Below are positions 42,200 to 52,404 of a stretch of 64,000 nt of DNA, one piece after another. The notes below the pieces were generated by a model. It was not told the origin of the DNA and searched no databases. It saw only the letters and a list, made by a program, of their open reading frames with translations. Source of the DNA: Apricaphanius iberus (lineage: Eukaryota; Chordata; Actinopteri; Cyprinodontiformes; Aphaniidae); NCBI GenBank assembly GCA_028564705.1, contig JAPXFQ010001693.1, positions 372,001 through 436,000 of the forward strand. The letters run 5' to 3'. The position numbers were made by a program, and so were the translations under genes. Positions within the stretch are counted from its first letter, which is position 1; each line of letters opens with the position of its first letter.

Positions 42200-44180
42200 T
42201 CTTTCTAGTTGTTTTTTTCTTAAATATTGGATGATTAATAGTATTAAAGGCTTTTTAAATATTCCAGCTGCATATCTTTCTATATCTAAACTATTTGCAA
42301 ATTCTTCCACTACATTGATTACAGCAATTAACGTTGACCTTGCTGACCTAAATCCATTGTGACTGATCAGTTACAGTACACTTGTCTATGAATTGTTCTA
42401 ATTTATAATTAAAATGTTACTCCAGTTTTAGAAAGTTGAGGGAGCATAGAAAAAGGTCTATAATTAGTGAAGATTTGTTTGTTTCCATTTTTATATTATA
42501 TAATATCTTTAGCAATTGTAATATAATTTTGAAATTCCATTTGAAATGATGGATCACATATATAAGTTAAAGGTTTAGATATATTATTTATTACTTCTTA
42601 AATTAATGTCATATTTATATCAAAACAATCTGTAGATGACTTATTTATACATCCATTAACTATATCCACTATCTCTGCTTTAGTTACACCAGACAGGAAC
42701 ATAGTCTTTGAATTTATTTATTTTTTCATTTGACACAAGTGATTATCTTTAACTGAAATCTTCTCTTCTACATCTGATCCAATATTGACAAAATTTGCTA
42801 AACCGTCAGTAATTTCCTTCCGATTATAATTCTTACTGTTTTAATCAGTATAAAGCAATCTGGATATGTACCCTTTTTAAAATCCCCTTTAATTATATCA
42901 TTTAGCATTCCTCTTTATTATTGTTCTTATATTGTTAATAGGTTGACATAATATAATTTCTTATAAGTTCTTATCAAGTCAGCCAATTCATTTTTAAATT
43001 TTTTATATCTAAGTTTAGATTTTTCAGTCATTAATCTAATAAATTACTCTATATTTCAAGTTTTTTTTTTTACACAAATTTAGTAAACTCTTGGTTAAGC
43101 ATGGGGATTTTCAAGTTGATTTATTTTTACTTAATTGACGAATTGGACCGTTTTATCATATGCTTAAGGGAATATTCCTATAAATTATCAAAGGGGATGT
43201 TTACATTTTCTGTTTATATACAGTATTCCAGTCTTGATCCTTTAAGTCATGATACAATGAATTGATTGCTTCCTCAGTTCTAAGATGTTTAGACAGTTTT
43301 ATTTTGAGACAATCTCTTATAATCAAAATATTATTATTTATTAAAATATTATCAATGAAGGTAGTGCTATAGGATGTAATTCTACTAGGTCTTGTAGTGG
43401 TTTGATATAGACTCATACTATACATTCTATTAATAAATATTGTATTTTCAGTAAAGGTCAACATATCATGCTTTTACATTCTTCTAGATAAGTTGTTTTG
43501 GTGGAATCTCTTTATATCCAGTTTGGGGTCGCTGCATACTCCGACCCCCTTCAGGTTGCAGAACCTGAAGGGCTAAAAAAATTGAATTTTCATGATATGT
43601 CCCCTTTTATGTATACTGTTTTGGATGAAATTAATCAATATTATAATCCCACCAAATAAATAGTCTCTTATTACTTATTCCGCAGAATGTTTTTCCCATC
43701 CAGTTTGTAAATACTTTTAAACTTGAGCCTGGTTTATCTTTATAAACAACTTACTTCATAGTTTTTCCTTTTGCATTGATTGATCTATTGATACACATTC
43801 AAGTATATCATGTATTGCTAATTTCATATTTTCAATTACTTTAAATTTCAATCTTTTATTAAAATATAATATTATAATCACTTAACTCAAAATCAACAGC
43901 CTTGTCATCATTAAACAATGTCTCAGAGAGCTCAATAATACAATGTTGCTGTTCAGAGTGTTTTATGTATTCTTTTACTGAAATCTGTAAGCATGTTTCT
44001 ACAATTGAAGTGAATAACTGAAAAATAACCTTTAGACCCAACAGTTTTATTATCTTCAAAATAGTAGTTGCAATTAATATTGTCCGGTGATAAAAACAAA
44101 CTGTCAGGATCTAATTGATCTTCCAAATCAAATGTTTTATGTTCAGGTTTCAAATCCAGATGCTCATAGTCCAAAATCCT
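42200..44180 (-). pseudogene. CR1/L2-group LINE: endonuclease and RT relic
   Basis: The minus strand from 44174 reads GYFSVIHFNCRNM (start of the APE endonuclease, normally IHFNCRS), continuing with a degraded nuclease and FIDNILINNNILI near 43360 (the D-N endonuclease motif), then RT remnants down to about 42230 (on + near 42300, CTACATTGATTACAGCAATT is RT reverse complement). Numerous stops. It shares style with 30303-31480 (-). Its ORF1 appears at 45960-46395 beyond an inserted L2. Confidence 0.6.
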
Positions 44181-44550
44181 TTTATGTTAGCCTAATTCCG
44201 TTTCAACTAATATAAGGTGAATTATGATTAGATATCATAGTATGAATATTTAAATAAACATATTTCCCCCTCATTGATCAGACCATATATCTATTCATAT
44301 TTTTTCAGTTTCTCTGTATCTTTAACTACCGAAACTTAAACCTTTTCAGTAAAACTATTCATTCTAATATATACTTTACAGTTCATGATCCAAGTATTTT
44401 GAATTATTTTTTGTTTCCTCAAATATCTGGTCTTTATATCAGTCTCTGTATTTCTTTTGATTAAGTGATTGTTCAAGTTTATATATAAACCTTTCAGCTA
44501 TTTGCTTTGTTTCTTCAGTGCAATCTCATTTTTTCGGATTAGGAAAGCTC
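44181..44550 (-). pseudogene. LINE ORF1 C-terminal remnant
   Basis: The minus strand includes EETKQIAERFIYKLEQSLNQ near 44460-44520, plausible as the end of LINE ORF1, then strongly degraded sequence towards the endonuclease. It bridges the L2 insertion and the ORF2 relic. Confidence 0.4.
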
Positions 44551-45149
44551 AGAATCAATTCAATTCAATTCAATTCAGTTTATTTATATAGCGCCATTTC
44601 ACAACAGATGTCATCTCAAGGCACTTTACAAAAAGAGTTATTACAATACAATGTTAAGTGTAGAAATTACAGAACCACATAAGATTGCGTCGTGGAATTC
44701 TCAGCAATCCCTCATACTGAGCAAGCATGCAGCGACAGTGGGAAGGAAAAACTCCCTTTTAACAGGAAAAGAAACCTCCGGCAGAAACCAGGCTCAGCAC
44801 AAGCGGTTATCTGCCGCGACCGTCTGTGGCTTGGAGAATACATAACAGAGACACAGAAAGAGCAATAGAACTGATGCAGAAGTTTGTTGCAGGACGTGGA
44901 GAATTTTCCGTCACTGCAATGCCATCTTAGTCAGGGTCGTCAAGCAGGGCTAATCCGGAGCACCTACTATAATAGAAAACAGGTTAGTGCTTGAATTGAC
45001 AGCACATCATGCAGTTGGGGAGAAGTAGGAGAGAAAGTAGGAACAGACCCTAATAATGTCCTCCAACAGCCTAGCCTAAAGCAGCATAGCTACTAACATT
45101 AACCTGTCTCCTAGCTACTAGGAGACCTGGCTACCAACACTCTGTCTGA

Positions 45150-45528
45150 GTCCTCCTGACCCGTGGACGGTGTAGGGCCGGTAACGGCCCCCGTCATGCC
45201 GGGGTCTTCTCGGAGTCGGGTTGTTTGAGAATGCAGCCCAAAGTGGGTGGTAAACTCCATCTAAGGCTAAATACCGGCACGAGACCGATAGTCGACAACT
45301 ATCTTAAGGAAAAATAGACAGAACTGAGAGGACAGAGTTGAAGAGGGCGAGAAACGTTTAAGAGATAAACGGGTGGGGTCCGCACAGTCTGCCCGGGGGA
45401 TTCAACCCGGCAGGTAATGGGCGGCCGCACTGTGCGGGAGGATCCCCTTGAGGGACCTCTCTCCGGCGCTGGCTGGCCCCTGTGGGGCACATTTCTTCCG
45501 CGGCGGTAAGCCGCGACCGGCTCCGGAT
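45150..45528 (+). rRNA. 28S rRNA-derived pseudogene segment inside the L2 3' region
   Basis: The + strand matches the 5' (D1-D2) part of eukaryotic 28S rRNA: GTCCTCCTGAC, CCGTGGACGGTG, GGCCGGTAACGGCCCC, CTCGGAGTCGGGTTGTTTGA, GAATGCAGCCCAAAG, GGTGGTAAACTCCATCTAAG, TAAATACCGGCACGAGACCG, AAACGGGTGGGGTCCGC, GATTCAACCCGGC, and CCGCGGCGGTAAGCCGCGAC. Central parts are mutated and small deletions occur (for example a few bases after CTCCTGA). It is antisense to the LINE. L2 UTR sequence resumes on both sides, so it was inserted or captured. Not a functional rRNA gene. Confidence 0.9.
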
Positions 45529-45680
45529 CTTTACCTGGCTTACATTAATCTATCTCTACCTAGCTACTCTACCTCTTCCTATCTCTTCCTAACTTTTGAC
45601 ACTCTGCCTGACTACTAACATTAACCTGTCTCTTCCTATCTACCTGTCTGACCTGACTCTAACTACCTATAAACATATCT

Positions 45681-45951
45681 CTAACTGTAAGCTTTGTCAA
45701 AGAGGAAAGTTTTTAGCCTAGTTTTAAAGATAGACAAATTGTCTGCTTCACGAACCAACCCTGGGAGCCGGTTCCATAGGAGGGGAGCCTGATAGCTGAA
45801 AGATCTGCCACCCATTCTACTTTTAGAAATCCTAGTAACTACCAGTAAACCTGCAGTCTGAGAGCGAAGGTCTCTGTTAGGAACATATGGAACAATCAGG
45901 TCTCTTATGTATGATGGAGCTAGATTATTAAGGGCTTTATATGTCAGAAGG
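45681..45951 (-). pseudogene. L2 reverse transcriptase C-terminal end
   Basis: Open for about 90 codons to its natural stop at 45681 (FLFDKAYS). The 13 extra N-terminal residues of this ORF (to 45998) belong to the ORF1 of the LINE into which the L2 inserted. Confidence 0.8.
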
Positions 45952-45959
45952 AGAATCAA

Positions 45960-46395
45960 AGCATGTTGTTGTCCTTCTTCATGACGAAACGGTGTCAAGC
46001 CTCGATTTAATTCCCATCCAGAGGTATATTCCTGGATGCAAGAAATGCCCTCTCCTGTTGTTCCATGGAGCTCTTCTCCAGGTGTCAGGGCTCGTCTTCA
46101 TTGCCAGCAGTCATCGCATGAGCATATGATGAAGGTTTTATTTTGAACCTGGTCACGATCATATCATTGATCATAAAGTACTGCTCCAAATCGTCCACTT
46201 TCCTCTCCAGTTCCACTATTTTCTTATCCCCTTCCACGATCTGAATATGTAACTGTGTTACTTCCTCCAGCAGTCTGATAATCTTATCCTGCTTACCCTT
46301 TATAGCTCATATATCCTAGTAAAGAAGATCAAGTGTCTTCCTTATATCCTCCATCTCTCCAACGGCTGGGTTTTTCTTTGGTCACGATGACCAAC
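45960..46395 (-). pseudogene. LINE ORF1 coiled-coil region
   Basis: The minus strand reads KQDKIIRLLEEVTQLHIQIV, GDKKIVELERKVDDLEQYFM, NDMIVTRFKIKP: a heptad-patterned segment followed by the DDLEQYSR-N-IVTGL motif of fish LINE ORF1 proteins (RNA-binding chaperones). Further in, LASRNIPLDGNQIEAC-like and EEGQQHA sequence continues up to the L2 junction. Frames shift and stops occur. Confidence 0.65.
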
Positions 46396-47139
46396 AATAC
46401 ACAAAACAGGAACACCATATACTATTTGTTTGCTTATGGGCCAGCCAACATCGCTAACATAAGTTAATATATGGCTTACCACTATCTTTGTACCTAGCTG
46501 CTAACCCTGTAAAGACGCTTATCTTTGATTATTTCACAGCGTTTCTGATCAGAGTTTGGTAATCTCCAACAGCAAGGAAACCATCAACAAAATGGTATGC
46601 ATCTTTTGTTAAAAGAAAGAATCACGTACTCCCAGGTGTTGTTTGTATTCAACAGTGGGTGTGTATTTGTCAGTACACAAAATGTTAGTGTCATATTTGG
46701 ACAGAACTAATGATTCCAAAATATGGATTAGGTGAGGTATGACAGACTACTGTTCAAAATACCTCAAAAACAAAAGAATAGGGGAGTAACGCACAGTTTT
46801 AAAACACCACAATATTTCTTATAGTGAATTCTGCCTTAAAAGGAGCTATCCAGTTAGCATCTCCATGTGATTTGATCATCTAATAACTGACATTGAAGGC
46901 ATATGAGATAATAACACTGATCTATAAGTCATACGTGTGAATGTGACTGCTTTACGCTTGATACCCCTTAGTCTTATTTTAAAGTAAGAAGGAAAATAGT
47001 TATAAAGTACTTAGTTTTGTTGATACAGTTGGCTCATAAAGACTTCTATCCAGGCAGTAGACACAATGTTATGTAAACACTGTAAAAACAGCAACCCATC
47101 CTGGTAAAGATCATGTATTTAAACTTATCTTTGTTACAC
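46396..47139. other. No gene seen
   Basis: AT-rich, with no supported ORF or recognised element. Confidence 0.35.
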
Positions 47140-47552
47140 AGTTACACAGAGACACACAGGACTAAACCATGCACACACACTCATATCTAAGCAAAACTTA
47201 GAGCACTGTTTCCTGACCCTGGTCTTTAAAGCACATGTTCCGCATGTTTCCCTCCCATACCATGCCTGTTTCAGATGAGTTCAACAAAAGCCCATTAATC
47301 ATCCATCAACTGAAGTCAGCTGTGCTCAAGCGGGGATAAATCTCAAACCTGCAGGGCCGTGTGCTTTGAGGAATAGGGTTGAAAAACAGTTCTTTAGAGA
47401 AAAACATGGTCCAAACAGTCTGAACTGGGGAAGGAAGCTGGGGTACCCAGACAGAACATGAAAACATCATGCAGAAAGAGGCTGACATTTGAACACAGGA
47501 CATTTTTGCTGTAATGTAAGAGTTTTAGCAATTGTGCCACTGTGCAGCTTGA
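47140..47552 (-). mobile_element. Old copy of the tRNA-derived SINE, interrupted by a MITE
   Basis: Pieces at 47140-47203 (ACTAAACCATGCACACACAC) and 47392-47552 (AAGGAAGCTGGGGTACCCAG, CTGTAATGTAAGAGTTTTAG, TGTGCCACTGTGCAGC) belong to the SINE family in minus orientation. It is the most diverged copy in the window. Confidence 0.7.
47196..47399. mobile_element. hAT-type MITE, 188 bp, inside the SINE
   Basis: Element 47204-47391 starts CACTGTTTCCTGACCCTGGT and ends AGGGTTGAAAAACAGTT, inverted ends of the CAGTGTTTCCCAACCCTGGT family common in fish. Flanks ACTTAGAG (47196-47203) and CTTTAGAG (47392-47399) are an 8-bp duplication with one mismatch at the first base pair of T/A content. ORF 47306-47503 (-) is spurious. 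Confidence 0.75.
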
Positions 47553-47670
47553 GAATAACCTCAACACCATCTTGGTCCTAGCTTCAAAACAGAATCACTG
47601 ACTAGTTAACAGACACAAAGACACAATTTGTAAGCATTGTCAGAATAAAATTGTAAATGGCCTCTATTTG

Positions 47671-48600
47671 TATAAAAAATTGAATATCATGCAAGAGTTT
47701 GTTTATTTCAGTAATTCAACTGAAACTAATAAGCTATATAGACGCATTACTTGCAAAGCGAGCTATTTCAATCCATTATTTGTTAGAATTTTGATTATAG
47801 CTTATAGTTTATGAAAACCCCAAATTCAAAATCAAAACAAGAAAGGATTTTGTGGAAGGGTTTAATAATTTAGGCTTAATGTGACACACTTTGGTTAGCT
47901 AAGTAATCCAAAAAAAGGCTGCAAAGGGTTCCTGGGCTTTTAAATGGTCTCTTAGTCTGGTTCAGTAGGAAAACCATCACTGATAACCTCCATATGAAGG
48001 GAAAGCCTCAAAAAATAATTTAAAATGAAGTTGGGATGTTCCCAAAGTGCTGTATGAGAGCACATGACTAGAACCTTATGTGGGAGAGAAAAGTGTGGAA
48101 GAACCGCTTCCTGGAGAGAATTCTCAGGAAAACGCCTTTAAAATATGTTAGGGAGCTTCACAGGCAGTGGACTAAGGCTGGAGTTAGTGCATGTTTGAGC
48201 ATTAAGGGCCACCGCACACTGACAGATCTTGGACCTGGGATTCAAATGTTATTTTTTTCTTGTCAAGCCACTCCTGAACTACACATGTCACAAGCGTCTT
48301 TCTTGGGCTAAAAAGAACGGCAAATTTTTCATCTCATTTGGAAACCACTGCCCAGAGTCCAGTGCAAAAATGCTATTCAAGATACTTAAGATACTTGTAG
48401 TTCAGTGTGAAGTCACCAAGGGTTGTGTTCATTTGGAGAGCCATGTCATCTGCTTGTGTTGGTCCAACATAGTCAATGCAGACATTTACCAGAACAAATT
48501 TGGAGCACGTCGTGCTTCCTTCTTCAGGCTAGTTTTATGGAGAGACTTCATATTCCAACATGACATGGCGCCAGCCCACACTGAAAAAATTAACACTTTG
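47671..48600 (+). pseudogene. Tc1/mariner-like relic (same family as 19144-22130)
   Basis: The left inverted-repeat remnant (AAAAATTGAATATCATGCAA, ACTAATAAGCTATATAGACG) is followed by transposase pieces: 48078-48311 (LRKTPLKYVRELHRQWTKAG, then KGHRTLTDLG) and 48229-48615 (LVKPLLNYTCHKRLSWAKK, VKPLLN...SFGN, FIFQHDMAPAHTEK with the second catalytic Asp in QHDMAP). The first Asp region is lost by deletion and the sequence ends before the third acidic residue. Right end missing. Confidence 0.7.
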
Positions 48601-50012
48601 GGGCAGGTCTATTAAGTTGTATAATTAACATGATTAATTTCTTTATTACATTGATGCATTCACAATATGACCTGCCCAGTTTATCCTGAAATTCAAGCTA
48701 TGCTGCTTTCAGTGCTTTCTCAACATGCAAACAGCATGGTAGAGCCACCTGCATCCACAGTTCCGTCTACATGTGAATGTCTCTTCTCACACGTAGGCCA
48801 TATAGAGGGATTGTTGGTCTACTTCACTCCCTGCCTTACTAGGTGTGTCTTTTGCTGAAAGAGATGTGAATATGTCTTGGTTGCAAAAAATTGATTTGAT
48901 AAAAACACCAAAATATGCAAGTTGTACAGACATCATTTATTTCAAACCAATCACAAATGCAAACCTAGGCAGCTTTGTCATGGAGCCCTTACTTATCCTG
49001 AGTTGACCTACAAAAGATCTCACAGTAAGAAGTGGTGCAGGGTATTGTCCTGAAGAACAGTTTCAGTAGTTCACCGGCAAGTATATGTTGCATCACTTTT
49101 TGAACCAATATGGGATGCATATCAACAATGAATATAACAGTAATGAACAAAAAACACAGGAAATGCTACTGTCAGCAAAGTTGTCCTGGTAGATCTATGC
49201 AGGGCCCTCCTAGGTCGGGTTGCTATCAATACCCGGCTTTAAAAATGTCTAGCTGGTACTCCACCACGTCCTCGGAAGTGAAAACTCTTCCAAAAGTACA
49301 GAGTGGAAAGACCTCTTCTGTGCTCTGTCACATACGAAGTAAACCAAATGTCTGAGCCATTAATATAATAAAGGGACATAAAACGTTTTAAAAGACATAA
49401 AAAAACATAAGCAATCAACTTAAATTACTAACATATTTTTAAAATTCTAATCAATTATTTAATGGTGAATTACATTTGCATTTTATTTACGTTGTCAGCA
49501 GTGATAACGAGTCACTGAGTTGTCACTCAGATCTCTTGACTCTGTGTTTTTGGTTCTTACAAGCCTTCAGTTAATGGTATAGCGGAGGATTTTTCCGAAT
49601 TTCAGGAAATAACTACCCTCTTGTAGAAAAGGACCATCACTAAATATCCATACATCACAGGGAAAAAAAATCAATACCTGTGCGATCTCCTGACAAAGTA
49701 ATGCAAAAACTACCTGCTGAATGAAATTTGGCGATGGTGGAATCAGTGGGGAGCCCGACCTGTGCTGTCAGCACACACCATTGTTGGAAATAATCTCCTA
49801 AAACAGTCTGGTCCTTTTTCTCTCTTCTAAACCCTTTGTCTTCTTCTTTTATCCCTCAAAGACTATTTTACTCTTGCGGCTCTCAGCCATCTTCAAACAA
49901 TCCAGTGGGATCTGTGAGGCAGAATGAATAGATAATGAAGTAGCGCAACAGATGAACATGTGAGAGTGCACATGCACACTCTCAGGATGATTAACAATTA
50001 GGAGGACCAATA
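48601..50012. other. No gene seen
   Basis: Unassigned sequence. ORFs 48667-48858 and 49110-49355 (+) have no recognisable domain. The stretch 48940-49340 is moderately GC-balanced and could be a decayed TE, but I recognise no family. Confidence 0.35.
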
Positions 50013-50335
50013 GTCTAGATCCATGATTCTTAAACTGTGGTGAGTGTACCACCAGTGGTACTCAAGCTCTCCCTAGTGGTACCTGGAGAAAAGTTCTAAA
50101 TCTTTTTTGAAAATAAAATTAATAAAAAAAATTATAATTCACTCACAGTGTGACTGGCATCAATGACCAATAAATAATCCTTAATACGAGTAAATAACTC
50201 TCCTTTGTTAATTGTCTATACTTAAAAGGGTAATCCTTCTCTACTATGTGTTTAGGTTGGTCTTGATACTTGCAGAGCTCGACATTTTCTCAGGATGTAC
50301 CCACTGTGAAAAGTTTGAGAAATACTGGTCTAGAT
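50013..50335. mobile_element. hAT-type MITE with perfect 8-bp duplication
   Basis: GTCTAGAT at 50013-50020 and 50328-50335 flanks 50021-50327 (307 bp). Ends: CCATGATTCTTAAACTGTGG on the left; on the right, the reverse complement of CCAGTATTTCTCAAACTTTT. No ORF. An 8-bp duplication is diagnostic of hAT. Confidence 0.85.
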
Positions 50336-50420
50336 GATCCACTCGGAAGAAAAAGATTCTCCGCAATACCTTTAAGGTAAAAAGGCTGAATTGAATCCTC
50401 TGTTAAAATTAGTTCATTAG

Positions 50421-50530
50421 AGAGGGCTGCACTTGAAATACCTTTTCATCACTTTTTGATAGTTATCAGTATCGATCAATATGACAATTCAATTTAATCA
50501 ATAAGCTGTTTTTATATATCGTCCAGCCCT
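50421..50530. mobile_element. Short hAT-like MITE remnant
   Basis: AGAGGGCTGCACTTGAAATA on the left and ATATATCGTCCAGCCCTAA on the right are inverted AGGGCTG-type ends around a 90-bp AT-rich centre. No duplication seen. Confidence 0.45.
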
Positions 50531-50872
50531 AATATGTATTAATACACACAGTGGACTTAGCACTACCGCAGAACATAACATCCTTGTCTCTGCTCTTGGG
50601 AGTACAGCCAAGCAGCGCAAGCAACACGAATGCTGCTCCTGGATTGGCTGCTGTGCAAACACAAGCCAATTCTATGTCAAGTAGAATAGATTTAAGAGAG
50701 CTGCATTTCTTTAAACATTTAAAACCAGTGTTTCTTGATTTCCTTTTAGATCTGAATTACCCCGCTTGTTCCATGGCAGCTTCCCTGTAGGTTTTTCTGA
50801 CCTGTGCTGATAGACATTATCCCAGAATAGTTTGGAAGCTCATTCTAAAGAAAAATCCACAAATATGGTCTA

Positions 50873-52402
50873 CAGTCGTGGCCAAAAGTTTGAAGAATTA
50901 TATAAATATTGCTAATTGGAAAAGTTGCTGCTTAAGTTTTTATAATTGCAATGTGCATATACTCTAGAATGTTATGAACAGTGATCAGATTAATTGCATA
51001 GTCCTTCTTTGCTTTGAAAATTCCACTGCATTTTTTGTTGTTATTAAAGCACCTGCTGAAATCATTTCAGTAATCGTCTTGTTAGGTCAGGTGAGGATGT
51101 TGACGACCACAATTCTGGAGATCATTATGTCAGGCTGATTGAGTTAGAATGGAAGACTTAACATGTTAAAAGGAGGGTGAAGCTTGGAATCATTGTTCTT
51201 CCATTGTTAACCATGGTGACCTGCAAAGAAACGTGTGCAGCCATCATTGCGTTGCATAAAAATGGCTTCACAGGCAAGGATATTGTGGCTACTGAGATTG
51301 CATCTAAATCAACAGTTTATAGATTATCAAGAACTTCCAAACTGCGATCCTGATTTGTTAAGAAGGCATCGGGGTGTCCAAGAAAGTCTAGCAAGCGCCA
51401 GGATCGTCCTCTAAAGAGGATTTCGCTGCGGGATCGGAGTGCCACCAGTGCAGGCTTGCCCAGGAATGGCAGCAGGCAGGTGTGAGCGCATCTGCACGCA
51501 CAGTGAGGCGAAGACTTTTTGAAGATGGCCTGGTGTCAAGAAGGGCAGCAAAGAAGCCACTTCTCTCCAAATATAACCTCAGGGACAGATTGATCTTCTG
51601 CAGAAAGTATGGTGAATGGACTGCTGAGGACTGGGAAAAAGTCATATTCTCAGATGAACCCTCTTACCGATTATTTGGGGCATCTGGAAAAAGGCTTGTC
51701 CGGGGATGAAAAGGTGAGCGCTACCATCAGTCCTGTGTCATGCTAACAATAAAGCATCCTGAGACCATTCATGTGTGGGGTTGCTTCTTATCCAAGGGAG
51801 TGGGCTCACTTAAAATTTTGCCCAAAAACACAGCCATGAATAAAGAATGGTACCAAAACACCCTCCCAACAGCAACTTCTTCCAACAATCCAACAACAGT
51901 TTGGTGAAGAGCAATGCATTTTCCAGCACGATGGAGCACAGTGCCATAAGGCAGAAGTGATAACTAAGTGGCTCGGGGACCAAAACGTTGACATTTTGGG
52001 TCCATTGCCTGGAAACTCCCACGATATTAATACCATTGAGAACTTGTGGTAAATCCTCAAGAGGCAGGTGGACAAACAAAAACCCACTAATTCTGACAAA
52101 CACCAAGAAGTGATTATGAAAGAATGGGTTGCTCTCAGTCAGGATTTGGCCCAGAAGTTGATTGAGAGCATGCCCAGTCGAAGTGCAGAGGTTCTGAAAA
52201 AGAAGGGCCAACACTGCAAATACTGACTCTTTGCATAAATGTCATGTAATTGTCGATAAAAGCCTTTGAAATGTATGAAGTGCTTGTAATTATATTTCAG
52301 TACATCGCAAAAACAACTGAAACACAGGTCTAAAAGCAGTTTAGCAGCAAACTTTGTGAATACTAATATTTGTGTCATTCTCAAAACTTTTGGCTACAAC
52401 TG
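50873..52402 (+). mobile_element. Full-length Tc1-like transposon, family X, plus orientation
   Basis: TA|CAGTCGTGGCCAAAAGTTT on the left and AAAACTTTTGGCTACAACTG|TA on the right, 1530 bp. The interior matches the element at 58827-60301 (opposite orientation) almost throughout. Inverted repeats of about 200 bp are imperfect. The transposase region (51190-52225) is broken. Confidence 0.9.
51188..52225 (+). pseudogene. Tc1-like transposase, family X, broken
   Basis: Frame fragments in order: HTH region around 51210-51350 (KETCAAIIALHKNGFTGKDI-like), linker at 51482-51709 (SARTVRRRLFEDGLVSRRAA, KYGEWTAEDWEKVIFSDEPS with the first catalytic Asp in FSDE), then a stop (GGATGAAAAGG near 51705) and degraded core. 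An FQHDGA-like second site near 51918-51940 is disrupted, and NTIENLW-like sequence near 52030 (TTGAGAACTTGTGGTAAATC) has a stop after the third acidic residue. Not functional. Confidence 0.75.
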
Positions 52403-52404
52403 TA

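Larger units (their letters stand above)
44551..45959 (-). mobile_element. L2-type LINE (second subfamily), nested in another LINE
   Basis: AGAATCAA at 44551-44558 and 45952-45959 is a candidate 8-bp target duplication. The 3' end on + is (ATTCA)n, then GTTTATTTATATAGCGCCAT. The 3' UTR runs to about 45675 and contains a 28S rRNA-derived segment (45150-45528). The coding end at 45951-45681 reads LLLTYKALNNLAPSYIRDLI, SKSRMGGRSFSYQAPLLWNR and STFK-like IFKTRLKTFLFD. It is 5'-truncated with only the RT C-terminus left. ORF 44651-44845 is a UTR artefact. Confidence 0.8.

Noticed and set aside
44651..45490. ORFs at 44651-44845 and 45299-45490
   Set aside because: They lie in L2 UTR and in 28S-derived sequence respectively; neither is protein-coding.
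45150..45528. Functional 28S rRNA gene
   Set aside because: Only about 380 bp with many substitutions and deletions, and embedded in LINE sequence.
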